From the NCBI GenBank assembly GCA_963556695.1, contig CAUWAG010000007.1:2232001-2296000 (forward strand): DNA of 64,000 nucleotides. Direction: 5' to 3'. The notes under the pieces are model-generated. The model saw nothing but the letters and a program-made list of their open reading frames with translations, was not told where the DNA came from and did not search any database. This document shows, one piece after another, positions 34,002 to 45,872 of the stretch. Numbering within the stretch: the first letter of the stretch is position 1; every line of letters starts with the position of its first letter. The position numbers and the translations under genes were made by a program. This DNA comes from Anthostomella pinea. Taxonomy: Eukaryota > Ascomycota > Sordariomycetes > Xylariales > Xylariaceae.

Positions 34002-34916
34002 ATGGAGACACTACGAAGACTCGCTGAAACCGAGTTCATTCATTATGATAAGTTTGAAGAACACGTAGGTCCTCAGTTGCGGCTTATCGAAATCCATGCC
34101 GACTCGTCTGGCACCACAAGCTACATCAATGAGAACCTGACGGAAGGCGACTTGCTAAGTCGGCTTGTGTCATCTGAAGCAAGCAGTTCTCGCGCTGTGG
34201 ATGCTTCGTGCCAGCTTGTCACGATGAGAACCAGCAGCCGTGGTACGGCCACTGAAGGAGTGGGCATGTCCAAGGCAGGCTTCCTTCAGCTGATCGACGC
34301 TTTCCAAATCGACAGATGTATTCTGCAACTTGTCCAACTCAACTCTTACGGTCTCCATATGTTCAGTAATGGACACGATGGATGCACGTACTTCGTCGCG
34401 GATATGCGCTACGAGCTATTCTGGTCGTTCGATCCGACAACCATGAGAACCAGGGGTATTCTGATCGTCCGACGTCCTGATGATCGCTATTTCGGTGCAA
34501 AGTACTTCGGCCGAGCACTGGAAAAACTGGTCAGCTCGGTGAAGCAGCAAAGCGCTCACATTTTCAATCCATACATGCTGCTCTTCGTCGCTCTGGTGGA
34601 CCTGGCCTCTTGGGTCGAAGAATCGCGGTACGGAGAGTGGAAGCGTATCATCGACTTTGAGCACACGACTGGGTACGGGCCTTATGGCGGGCTTTCGAAT
34701 GGGAAGGCGGAGCTGCCTATTGATCACATAACGTCGACTGCTAAAGCCATCGAGGCCACATCCGTCCACTTTGCCAGATTTCAAAGGCACATGGACATCA
34801 TTGACGCGTTGATAGCCGAACTGGAAGACGGCAGTACCTGGCGCAATTGGTTCCAACATCCCACAGCAAAGCGGCAACTTGAACTATGTGAAAGAGACAC
34901 ATGTTCATTATGTTGA
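34002..34916 (+). CDS. Hypothetical protein, possibly truncated CorA-like family member
   Basis: 304 aa from ATG 34002 (METLRRLAETEF), uninterrupted. The region around GFLQLIDAFQIDRCILQLV followed by YELFWSFDPTTMRTRGILIV resembles the soluble N-terminal part of a large family of fungal CorA-like (Mg2+-transporter-fold) hypothetical proteins. The membrane part, with its two C-terminal transmembrane helices and GMN-type motif, is absent: the frame stops at 34916, about 80 bp before repeat copy D. So it is either a truncated gene or an unrelated small hypothetical protein. The frame also extends upstream to 33810 with low-complexity Ser/Ala/Arg sequence, which I left out. Introns downstream could exist but I found no continuation. 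Confidence 0.4.
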   Translation: METLRRLAETEFIHYDKFEEHVGPQLRLIEIHADSSGTTSYINENLTEGDLLSRLVSSEASSSRAVDASCQLVTMRTSSRGTATEGVGMSKAGFLQLIDAFQIDRCILQLVQLNSYGLHMFSNGHDGCTYFVADMRYELFWSFDPTTMRTRGILIVRRPDDRYFGAKYFGRALEKLVSSVKQQSAHIFNPYMLLFVALVDLASWVEESRYGEWKRIIDFEHTTGYGPYGGLSNGKAELPIDHITSTAKAIEATSVHFARFQRHMDIIDALIAELEDGSTWRNWFQHPTAKRQLELCERDTCSLC

Positions 34917-37098
34917 AACGAAAACTACAATCAATTTCTACAAGTCTCCTTCCGACATGCCCTTGTCAACCTCTGCATATCAATGCTACATTTATATTGA
35001 TGGAACAATCACCCCAGACTACGCAGGTCCAACCCAAATAGCCACGTTTAATTCGGCGTGCTTTTTCTAGTTGCGATACACACACCTTTCACTTGCAGAA
35101 CGAGGATTCATTTCGAGCTTGGTACCATCTCTCAATCTACTGTGTTGCGAACATGAAGTCTTGCGAAGTTCTTGGAGTCCCTATTTTGAGAGCTGCACAG
35201 CAGATATGCATGTTCTCTATACGAAGGAATTGGGCTTGGCGTAACATAAGGAGGCATAAGTACAACCGTCTCTACAATTGGATTGCCTCGTGAGGTCGTG
35301 ATTTCATAGAACAAGTTCGTCCACCGTGAAGCCTGTTCTTTGGCCCCTTTTCAAGTTGGTTACTCTACATCTTTTCTCATCATATGTTTTTTTACGACAC
35401 CGTGCCGCCCTACCTGGTGTTCTTCTTTGCCACCTGGCACGTTAACATACTGCTGATTATCACCTGAAATTGGAGTAAAGTGGCCGCCATTTGGTTTCAA
35501 TACTAGTGGAGTTGAGTGAGCTGGACGGTGTACGATCAAGAAGGTAGCGACATCATTGCTCTATGCGCATGTAGCATACATTACTCCAAGTGATGCAACT
35601 GGTATACGGTAGGTTAGTTGTGTTGAAACGAGACCGAGGTGATTGCCAACCTATCTTCCCACATGACGTCCGGACCGCTCCCAGACCAAGAAAATTACCA
35701 AAGCGCAACCATGTCGAGCTGCGAAATCTCGATTCAGGGATGTTTCTGTCATCTCTACAAGGAAGGACCTTCCGATCATGGCCAGTTCGATCAAGCACGA
35801 CAAGTCGTAGACTGGTCTTAAGTATGTGTTCCCTATATGAAGTAATGTGTTGGCTATATCAGAAATACCCTCTGCGTGTTGCGTGTGTATGAGCAGTGAC
35901 AGATGTTCGTGGTTCAATGGAGCCATCAGGGCCGGTATTACCCGAGTCAACACGTTTGTGCATGGATGTTGGCGCCGAGGGGTAACACGGAAAACGGCGG
36001 GGACTCCAACGTATGCACGGCGTGCATGCATGCGTTGCTCTGTGACGGGGCGAGTGTCCTGACTCAGACATGGTCGTTGGTCGCACAGAGTAAAATAACA
36101 GCTCGTACCCAGATTCTTCATCAGCTTGCTGAAGGGAGGCATGATCTACAAGAACAGAAAACAAGAATCCTCGGGTTGCATATTTGTATGCCGGCTCGAC
36201 ACGACGTAGGTAAAGCTGCAGGACCCTCACAGCTTGCTGCCGGGACCGTCTAAGCGGTCGGTATGTAATTTAACCGACTACCTACCTAAGTAGTCACACC
36301 TTCGCCTCACTTTGGTAAATACGTCGACAGCTTGGGCCTAGTCTAGCGTTCAGCTTATGTACACGTGGAGCTATCGACAAGAAGGCCCGTTCCATGACCG
36401 TTCCTGGACGGTCCACGGCCGATCGAACAGCGAGCCGAATCTGTGGCGTACTCCTGGGCACTCATGTAGGCCTAGATCCCGATCTCGAGTGGGAGAAAGT
36501 ACTATTTCAGAACCGGTCGTGTAGCAGTATCCTGCAGCCTGCCTGGCTCACTGCTTTCTGACGGTGTCTCCTTGCAGACCGAGTGCTGACGACCCCAGAG
36601 GCAGCTTGACCCGAGCTCAGAGGCGCATACTGATGTTCTAGAACGCTACCCTGTTCGATATCGGTTGCCACGGCGCCTCGTGTGGCACTCCGATACGCCT
36701 TTCTGGGTAGCACATCGCGACGCTTTGGTCAGATCAGGAAACGCAGACGTTGGCAGGTCCCAGTTACCTGCAGGCGGCTGTGTGCGATCTGCTCATTGGC
36801 GCAAAGCTGAGAGCCTAGGAAACGTGGACGTCAAGGTACACCATGATAAGACCAAGGAAACGTGAACTTAGGCTATTGGTCGATCCATCCCAGGAAGCTA
36901 TAGATACAATATGTCTCGGAGAGACGGGTGCCACGCTTAATTACTGCAAGACCCTCAAATAAGTTCCGCTTGAAACCTGCTCTGCAGGTGACGACAGTAT
37001 TTCGTGCCACCGATTGCATTACGTTTTACAAAGCCGCGTTTTTTGCCGACCGATTCTCTTCATCACTTGCCGGCGACCGACATAACTACCGACATATT
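34917..37098. other. 2.2-kb interval, no gene supported
   Basis: Contains repeat copy D near its left end. Otherwise overlapping short frames without motifs; the right end is the promoter region of the C2H2 gene at 37099. Confidence 0.5.
34998..35115 (+). repeat. Dispersed hairpin-bearing repeat, copy D (degenerate)
   Basis: Weakest copy: ATTGATGGAACAATCAC, GCAGGTCCAACCCAAATAGCCA, then CACACACCTTTCACTTGCAGAACGAGG where the other copies have the hairpin. The right arm has decayed, so the hairpin no longer forms. Same orientation as the other copies. Confidence 0.4.
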
Positions 37099-37870
37099 AT
37101 GAGCCCGAGAGATATCGACTTCACGATGAACGGGGACCCCAACGACACAGAATATCTCGAGCACTATCATCTTCCGGTCACGACATCGATTGGTCTTGGT
37201 GGTCTGGTAGACAACTTCTTCGATGACCCGGTCTTCTACAGTGAGTTGTCTCAAGAGAGGTGAGGTTGTGATATATCCATCTACAATGACACACTCGACT
37301 AACATCCACAGGACATATTTCTGGACAGGCCAACAGAGCCCAAGCAATGATCACATCGATGTCCCCAGCACGTCAATGCTGCCATCACTGCATATAGGAA
37401 GTGATCTAGGTTCAAAAGAAGCCTACTCGTGCTCGTTAGGGGGCCCCGTGACGGACCTGGACTTTTCAGGCAGCACGACAGAGGACGGGCGATCGACCCG
37501 TGACGAGAAGCCGCGGTGCTGGGACCACGGATGCAATGGAAAGGAGTTCTCATCGAAGAGCAACTTCATGAGACACGTCAAGGAAAGATCAGGGGCGAGC
37601 ACGAAGTGCACGTGTCCCCTCTGCGGCGCCATATTCACGCGCAACTCGGCCAGAGACACGCATCTGGCCAAGCAGAGCTGCAACCGCATCCGCCGCTACT
37701 CCAATGGCCGGCCGCGCCCCAGCCGCCTCGCCGTACTGGGAAATCCTCGCTTAGCAGCTGCAGCTGTGGCGGCCACCCAAGATATGCATTGGCAGGCCGT
37801 CGACTGGGGCACCAGTGCCGTGGGCGATTCGAGCCGCTTCGGAGCCACGAACGCGATGGGATATGCATGA
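37099..37870 (+). CDS. C2H2-type zinc-finger protein, putative regulator
   Basis: Two exons (37099-37259, 37312-37870) encode 239 aa. After a non-descript acidic N-terminus ([18 protein letters not shown]) come one long finger [20 protein letters not shown] and a second, [23 protein letters not shown], whose last ligand is Cys in place of His (C2HC). A basic stretch [15 protein letters not shown] follows and may be a nuclear localisation signal. The layout, small size and location about 2.4 kb from the oxygenase/citrate-synthase pair make a pathway-specific regulator possible, but nothing in the sequence proves this. Similar in overall type to, but clearly different from, the C2H2 protein at 12933. 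Confidence 0.75.
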
Positions 37871-40290
37871 GACGCTGGACAGAGGGAGGAGACAGACGGG
37901 ACCCGTGGTCGGGTTTATTATTAGAGCTCTGACGTCGTGCTGCGCGGCTGGGAGTTCGGGGTTCAGGTGATGTGGCAACATAGAGAGGAATACCCTTGTC
38001 GTTAATTTCAAGTTTTTGCTATTCAAGCAGTGATTCTGCTCCGTGCCGTTGCGGAGCTGTCGGGACCGCCACCCCTGTTGTGGGTAGCACACATCCACGT
38101 CTAGCGAAGCGAGCTCATTGATCATTGACACGATCTAGGAAACGATCAGTGCCGAGACTTCTAGCAGATGCCCAGACTCCTAGCAGATGCACGGATCGAT
38201 ACAACACCGAGGGCGTAAGCCAGGATGTGACAGTCAATATATCCGGCAACTGTCCCCCACAGCGGGACAGAGAAACCACTTAGATACGCGGTCTTCATCG
38301 TACACATTGCCCTTATCCATGGCTCTGAGCCCCTATCCTAGCGCCTAGCACTTCAGCTCGAGACTTCGGACGAACGAATGACTCCCTTGGTTCCAGTGAC
38401 TTGTCATCGTAGTATCATGCAAGAACAGGGGAAGTATCCAGCCGACCGCACACCTCATGCCCCAGGCTGTCGGAGATTCTCTCCATCTTACCCGAGGTCC
38501 CGGAACTGGTTCAATGTGACGCTGACACTCGGTACTCAGTGGCATATCACACTGATATAGGTAGGTAAGCAACTTACCCCATGGTTGGAGTCCAGACCAC
38601 AACCCAGGGACCCTGTCAAGTTGGACATTTCTCCACAGCCAGCCGCATCTGGTACCTTAGTAATCCTACCCCCTTTTCTGCATATGCCACCTAGATAGTA
38701 CTCTAGTAGCCAGCCATGTGCACACGAGAAGTCGTTTGACATGAACTTCTTGCCAGGCTCTGGTGCGAGGACTACCACAGAGGCCGTCATCGTTACAGTA
38801 CGATATCTATGTTGTACCGAGGCTCTTCGCCGGGCTGCTGTCTCAGGATGATGGTTGGTAGGGGCTATTCATGTAGTGAACTGAATGACCCGCGGTACAC
38901 CATGAGCTGGTCTGACAAATACCGTGCATGCCAGTGACAGCGTTTCCAGCTGCCCAGGCTCCAGTCGACGAGGCTGCATCTGGGCGCTGGTTCGCCAACG
39001 CTGCGTTATGGCGTGTGCCAGCCGTTGGTTGGCGCAACTGGGGCACAGCCTGTAGGATCTGTGATCTCGCAAACTCAAGACACTATTGTATCGGATTATG
39101 TAGGTCAGATCAGCCCCGAGCCCCGAATACGACGTCCCAGACAGCGAGGGCCAGTGACGGAACGAGCACGCAAACGGTTTCCTCATCCAGCCTCCGGCCC
39201 CCCTGTCGGCTCCCTGGCTGCTCGGCCCCACAGGTTGTTCGTTGGCTGCTAGGTAACGTTTATTTCAGACTATTACCTGCTCGTTTGCTACAGGGTCACA
39301 TTCCAGCGATAACGCCGTTACGGACGTAGCTACGCAGCCCTAGCCCTGTTCATATCTCGTCATGTTAGGTACTTGTCGGTATCGCTCAAGGTTCCGGAAG
39401 AGAAGCGCCCAATGGCTGTCAAAAATGACAGAAGTAACCCTTGCTTGGTGCGTTGCTCTTGTCGGTAGCTGCTGGCGCCGGCAACCGATTGGATAAGTCA
39501 CCCCCTGAAACCAGGCAGTCCTTGCACCGGCCTGGACCTCAATCATGTCCCCACGGTGTTCGTCCACCAAGCGCGTAGCGTGGGGTACAGTCACAGTCAC
39601 AGGGTCCAGGGGGGACGGGCTACTATCGATCAGCCGCCAAGATCTACCGACCTGATGGAAAGATGTCATCCGGCACAATGTTCACCCGGCTCTGGAAAGT
39701 CTTCCCAAGAGGTGCGCGATCCACAGTCTCTTTCGGTCTTGCTTCCGGAGCGGGCGCGAGGGCGGAAGCTCAGACGAGCACGGCAGCAAGCACCTGCATG
39801 TCTAACGGCCCGGCGCTTGCCCGCAGCTCTTTAGCAGTCTTTTTGTCTCGGAACAGGCGTTGGTTTGCGGAGGAAACAACGCAGTTACACAACTTGACCG
39901 CATGCTGCTGGTCTATAGCTTACGATGACAGAAGCGGACCGCCCCGTACGGCGTGGGATGTGACGCGCCTCGTGCCGCATGACTACTTGTGCTTCTTAGG
40001 TATCATTACGATGAGATTACTGTAACCTAAATCATGATATTCCATGTGTACACCGCCAGGTGCGGGAAGCTGCCGACGTCACTGCGGAGGGCTCATGGGT
40101 GCGGTATTCACTGCGCTTCGGGCAAAGATATCGGAACTCGCATTAACGTTCTACTGAAGACTGCATAATCCCACTCCATTAAAACAACCCCAAGCACATT
40201 GGTACGTCTCTTCCTGCACGAAAGCCCTCTGAGCTGACCCACGTCACGCTTACCGTGTTGCAATGACCACATCAGCCGTTGTCGAACCAA
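37871..40290. other. 2.4-kb interval, no gene supported
   Basis: Short frames only. A small direct repeat (CTAGCAGATGC, twice) lies at about 38161-38192. Confidence 0.5.
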
Positions 40291-41373
40291 TCAATCGAAG
40301 AAGACCCAGGAACGGACTTCGATGGAACGTCTTGTTGGTGCGTCTTCCGAGCTCGAATTATCCCACTGGACGGTTCAAAGTCAGCAAGTACGACTCGCGT
40401 GCTCGGTGGTCAAGCTCCGCTGTCTGTCTGGGTGGTTACTTACGAAGGCCCCGTGGGGGATGACCTTGCTCATGTCAGAGTCGAAGGAGGAGAAGACAAG
40501 TGCCTCATCGACGTCGAGGTTGCTGGCATAGTGGTATTTGTACCTATCGGGAGCACCCGGGTCAGTCCACTTTCTCCCTCCACAGCACGGGACTTTCTCA
40601 AGAACATACCCGGGGTCGTGCTTCAGGACACTATCGTGCGTCTTCTCGCCGCGGATGGCTATGCGGGGGTCGTTCTCGGGGAACACGCGCGCCATGTGGG
40701 TCTTGTAGCTCCAGTCGGGCACGTCGGCGTGGTTGACGAAGCACAGCGGCCACTTCTGGATCGGGTCGCCAATGGTGCGCCAGATGTTGACCTGGGCGTA
40801 GCGCTTGTGCTTGGCGATCAGCTCGTCGGCGACGTCGCCCAGCACCTCGCGCACGCCATTCTCGCCCGTCACGTCGTCGCGGTCGACGTGCGCCACCGGC
40901 AGCGCCGTGTGCGACAGCTTCTTGGTCGTGAACTGCCCCGGCTTCTGGTTGTTCTGGCGCACGCGGAACACGTACGGGTGCACGTTGGAGGAGCCCGTGA
41001 TCTTCTTCACGAGCTCGGCAACCTCCTTAAAGTAGACGTCCTCAATGATGGCCTTGCCTGATGGATTCAAGTGTTAGTGGTGTGCTTCCGGATATATATG
41101 GGGTATCTCACCTTCAGGCGTGCTGCCCGCGAGGAATTCCTCAGTAGTCAACGATGATTGATGTTGGACGAGTCCGTACCCATCCTTCTCATAAGATGGA
41201 GTGGGGCTTAGCGTTCGGATGTCCTGGACCTCGATCTCGAGCTGCTTCGGGTCGTTGACGTTGGTCACACCGTTCGACCAGTCGACGTAGCCATCAGACC
41301 TTCCGTCCTTGGTCCCATTCCACATGCCAATGAGGCCTGTGGTGGCCCCGGACGCGACAGCAGCAGCAGCCAT
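40291..41373 (-). CDS. GA4-desaturase/AsaB-like putative Fe(II)/2-oxoglutarate oxygenase
   Basis: Three exons (41112-41373, 40444-41057, 40291-40365) encode 316 aa. The family core is clear: HPYVFRVRQNN, then the iron-binding HxD in PVAHVDRDD (His144, Asp146), then QVNIWRTIGDPIQKWPLCFVN, the distal His289 in VIPHGAFWDNSS, and the C-terminal RRSIEVRSWVFFD strand. The HGAF|WDN junction exists only after splicing. Characterised relatives include gibberellin A4 desaturase of Fusarium fujikuroi and AsaB-type enzymes, which hydroxylate or desaturate small metabolites; the substrate here is unknown. It is transcribed divergently from the citrate-synthase-like gene, which suggests a shared pathway. 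Start chosen at MAAAAVASG because the sequence upstream loses family likeness. Confidence 0.85.
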
Positions 41374-42159
41374 GTTGATGTGATATACGAGGTGGTGAAG
41401 GAGTGGAGTTTCTTGAGAGGGGGTGTATGAGCAGAGTTCAGGAATGAGGTTGAGGAGGAAGAGCTGGTTGCCAACCTGTGGCGAGATAAGGCGTGTTAAT
41501 AATCCTTTCTGGACTGCAGCCAGTAGATTGAGGGATCGTGGGAGTAACGCCTCGTCAGCTGGAGGAGGTCTAGAATATCTGGTGTGCATGCACAACGTAC
41601 CATGGCACCATGTCGTACCCAATGTTGCCCACAACACCACGCCTAACTAGGACATCCCTGGTCTTTCGAGAATCGATAGATACAAACATCTTCAGGGGCA
41701 AACTGATATGCCTCTAGATGATGATTGGAGGAGGCAGGGCAGTCGCGCCGCAGCCTCGTTGACAGCATGTGAGGGTATCAGGTTCTGGAGCCTTGGCATT
41801 GCCACCCCTTCAGGACGATACTCCGCCCGGTTATGTATCTTCCTCCCATCGCTGGTATCTCTCCAGGTCTCCCAGGCCGTATATTCAGTCAGTTATACCT
41901 TCAGAGTTACTGTCTTGGCATCCGGGAATGCAGGATTTGAGGATTCGGGGACCTGGAGAACCCAGCCTGGATAAGCATTTTCAGCTGCTTCGAAGGTCTC
42001 AGAATCTAAGGCAAGATTATCACGATATTTTTGACATAATAATACCCGTTGTCATGTCACCTTTGATGCCCATACGATATCTCAACCCGTTGCTGAACTC
42101 CACCCCTATTTCTCCAGCCTCATCTTGAACACAGACTTTCACAAAGACACCACGCAACC
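41374..42159. promoter_or_regulatory. Divergent promoter of the oxygenase and citrate-synthase-like genes
   Basis: 786 bp between two start codons pointing outward. It contains no convincing gene. Such bidirectional spacing is common for co-regulated pairs in fungal metabolite loci; no specific operator palindrome stood out to me. Confidence 0.55.
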
Positions 42160-43736
42160 ATGGCGGAACAACTACAAGTCGTGGATTGCCGCACGGGGAA
42201 CTCTTACAAGATTCCAATCGATGGAGGCTACATCCGTGCCGCTGACCTCGGCCGTATTGGCATCTCGGAGAGCTTCAATGAGAACGGAGATGTGAACGCC
42301 CCGAAAATCCTCCGCCCCCTTAAGATTCTTGACAATGGCTACCAACACACGGCGTGCATGGAGTCAAGCATCACCTTCATGTTGGTTATCCTCTTACCAT
42401 ATGTCCGCCCTCTCACACAACTGTCGACTAACTATCCCGGTGAACAGTGACGGCCAGCGCGGACTGATTCGATACCGAGACCACACGATCGAGAACCTAT
42501 TCCACGACTACGTGTACGAAGATGTCATGTATCTCATCATCTGGGGCCACCTGCCTTCAGCGGAACAGAAGAGCCACATTCGGGAAGAAATTAGCAAGGC
42601 CATGACCCCACCTGAAACCGTAGTGAAGGTCATCTCTGCGTTCCCGTACGCTTGACCCTTGGACCCCCACGTGTAATACACGACAGCTATCTGACATTTA
42701 CCAGGCGAGATGCGGAGAGCTTCCCCATGCTGATTGCCGGCATGAGTGCCTTTGCCGCTTCTGACGAAGTCATGTGCGCGACGCGCCATCAACAAGCCGC
42801 CATGTTCCAAGGCCACCTCGACGTGGCCGACAAGGCCCTCCTGCGAACGATAGCATACATGGCGTCGACTATCGCGCTTATCTACTGCCATCAGAACGAC
42901 AAGGAGTTCACACCCCCTGAGATCGGGACCAGTCACTCTCTATGTGGCAATCTGCTTCGCATGATGGGCGTCACGAACCCCAAGGTCGAAGCCTGCCTGA
43001 ACAAGCTCTGGATCCTGTACGCCGACCACGAGATGACCAACTCGACAGCTGCCGTCCTGCACGCCGGCTCGACGCTGATCGACCCCCTGTCCGCCGCAAC
43101 TGCCGGCGTCATCTGCGGCTACGGGCCCCTGCACGGTGGCGCCATTGACCTGGCCTACGAGGGCTTCAAGCAGATCGGCACACCAGAGCGCGTGCCGGTC
43201 TTCATGGAGCTGATCAAGGCCAAGCACGGCAGACTCTTTGGCTACGGTCACCGGGTGTACAAGACTCGCGACCCGCGCATAAACCTCATCGAGGAGCTGC
43301 TGGAGGAGCACCGCGCCGCCGTCGACGCCAACCCGCTCCTGCGCGTGGCCATGGAGATCGACAAGTTCGCGAACCAGGACCAGTACTTCATCGACCGCGG
43401 CCTGAAGGCCAACGCGGACCTATTAGGCTGTTTCCTCTACACCGCCATGTAAGTTCCCGGCTCGGTTACACGTCCCGGCGGCTCGCTTGCTAATTATACT
43501 GACCAATCACAGGGGCTTCGATCCGCAGATGATCATCGCCATCACCATCTTATCGAGAGCACCAGGGGCTCTGGCTCACTGGCGCGAGAGTTTGAGTAAG
43601 TACCCAACGTCATGCTGCTGCAGTCAGCGGCAGAGTACACGCCCCTGTGTGAGCTTCATTTACTGACAGCCTGCCAGTGCAACCCGTGAAGCTGTGGCGA
43701 CCGCAACAGAAGTATGTGCCGCCTATGGCGAACTAG
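42160..43736 (+). CDS. Citrate-synthase-fold enzyme, likely alkylcitrate/2-methylcitrate synthase type, non-mitochondrial
   Basis: Five exons (42160-42380, 42448-42645, 42705-43448, 43513-43595, 43678-43736) encode 434 aa. Splicing recreates SSITFIDGQRGLIRYRD, the hallmark of type-II-like citrate synthases. Catalytic residues are present at standard spacing: His283 in GPLHGGA, His322 in GYGHRVYK and Asp378 in NADLLG. There is no mitochondrial presequence (start MAEQLQVVDC) and no peroxisomal SKL-type end (ends PPMAN), unlike the citrate synthases of primary metabolism. Cytosolic members of this kind in fungal clusters condense an acyl-CoA with oxaloacetate to alkylcitrates. The divergent oxygenase and nearby exporter support a secondary-metabolic role. 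Acyl chain length cannot be read from sequence; a plain 2-methylcitrate or citrate synthase activity is an alternative. Confidence 0.85.
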
Positions 43737-45872
43737 AGCAGGGCTAGGCAGGCTGAACTCGAACGGTCAAACCGAAGGCAAGGTGCATCACTGCGATGCT
43801 CGAATGCTACGTAGATGAGGGATCACCTAATGCCGTAATCTTTTATTCGCTTGTTTCTATCTCACAAGGGGGTATTCGCTGTTTACAAGGGGGTCTTCGC
43901 TATTTCGATGGCGTGAGACATACAAGTATGTAAGTACTTAGGGTTAGTTCTTCTAAATGCAACAATTCATACTATCAGACGGATTACACCCCCCCCCCCT
44001 TTTACATTACTCATCCTGAGCACTGAGTCCAACGAGCTATAGTCCCGGCTGCGCGGGTATCCGAGCGAGCCGGGTCGGGACGTCATCTGAGGTTAGGCTC
44101 TAGCCAGATTGATTTATACCCCGGGGAAATAGGTGGAGTTGTCAAAGAAACATGCTGGTCGAGTACCCCTGACCTACTAAATCAGACAGTCGTGGGGTAG
44201 AATATAACCCAGTCGAGGTCGACTTGCCCAGAGCTAGACAGGGACTGTCCCGATAGTCCATCAAGCGCTGCAGAACTGAGAAAATGTGAGCGACCTATAG
44301 CGACTAGACCTCCAACTTCGCAATCATGACCTGTTTCGTCCTGGATGCAACAGGAAGACGGAAAACGATGTATCCGGGCTGCGTCAAAGTATGTGCCAGA
44401 CAGAATGGTGCGCCGTATTATGTAGGGTTCGTTTCTGATGACTCGCCAGCGCAAGGGTGTCATTGTTTGACGGTTGGGTCTCGCATGGATCAATCGGGCA
44501 TAGGGCTAGGGTTGGCACATCAGGCAGCCCGCCACGCCATTGGAGGCATGGGGATGCTGGGCGATGAGCCGATCTGCATTTACCCTATCTACGGGCAATT
44601 TGTACCTTGGTTGTATGCATTGGAGGGCTGCGGCTAGGTGCTTGGTAGGGTGACATCGACATCGACATCGACATCGACGCCCTCCTCTTGCTTGGTGGTT
44701 GGTTGGTCCTATGCAGTGAGCGAAAGGTGAACAGGCATCTGCGAACGTCGCAGTGCCAAGACCCGGCTTATATACTCGTAAATCAGGCCCCCCGTCGTCT
44801 GGCTGAAATGATGCATAAGTCACGCCTGCTGATGAGTGGTCAGAAGAAGATGCTCCGGGGTGTCCCATCTGACAACTTCAAACCTGCATATCTGCCTGCA
44901 TCTTTTGACCCGGTCCTCATCCTCGCTTCCAACGGTCCCCCGTTCCCTTAATCCTTCATTCCACAAATTCTCACCCATGTATTCTGCTGAGCTTGGCGTG
45001 ACGGCGACCCAGTTTCCCCTTCTAGTCGGCTACCGTATTTGACTTGCTCATATGTATCACCAGTCTGAGTGGTTCCGACAAAGTCCAGCCGCTCAAGCAC
45101 AACTATTCAACAGCCCGTTCACGCATTGCTCTCGGACATTGCTCCTGCTTCTGACCTGGTAGAGGCAAAGCTTTACGAGTATATTGGAATCGAGCTCATG
45201 GTCCTGGACGACCGTGTCAGACCACAGGAAAGCCACCGTAGCGAGAGTGACTAGAATCATCAAACAAGGCAGCACTAGGCCCTTCCCCAGGATACTCACA
45301 TGGTAGTATGTGTTCGTGTTCGTCCGACAGGACGAACGTGACTAGCTGCCGTCCTTAAGACAGGTTAATATGATCCACAAACTTCGGAGAAATAGATGTG
45401 GTTGATATCGACGGGGTGAGGCCACCGGATGTGTAAGCATGGTTCTGCTTCGACAGCACAAAGTTATGTTCAGGTGCCGGTCCCGTCTCTCCCCCCATGC
45501 ATCCCTACCTAGAAAACCACCTTATGGCTACTGAGTCCCGACTTGCATATTCCATGCCTGTTCCAGCCCCGAACGGTGGCTGATAACTGATACTGGGGGA
45601 TTGAAGGATGAAGGGCGAGAAATGATCTAGCCCTCGACTACGAGGTGAAGTCGATATCGAAAGCTTTGTATGAGCTGTCGCCACAGGCTATCTATTCACC
45701 TTTGCAGACTGAACGCCGCCATTTGGATGCGCCGACCTTGACACATTAATATCAAGAAGCGGGCCATGTTTTGAGTTCGAAGACACTGAACCGACCTCCC
45801 AAGAACTCGCACTGCATTCTTTGGTTTCGCACTCAGCCCGGCCTATCACCTGCGGCTGCAGAGCGGCCAACC
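43737..45872. other. 2.1-kb interval, no gene supported
   Basis: Contains a C-homopolymer run at about 43988-43999, a short CATCGA hexamer repeat at about 44654-44677 and the upstream region of the transporter gene. Confidence 0.5.
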
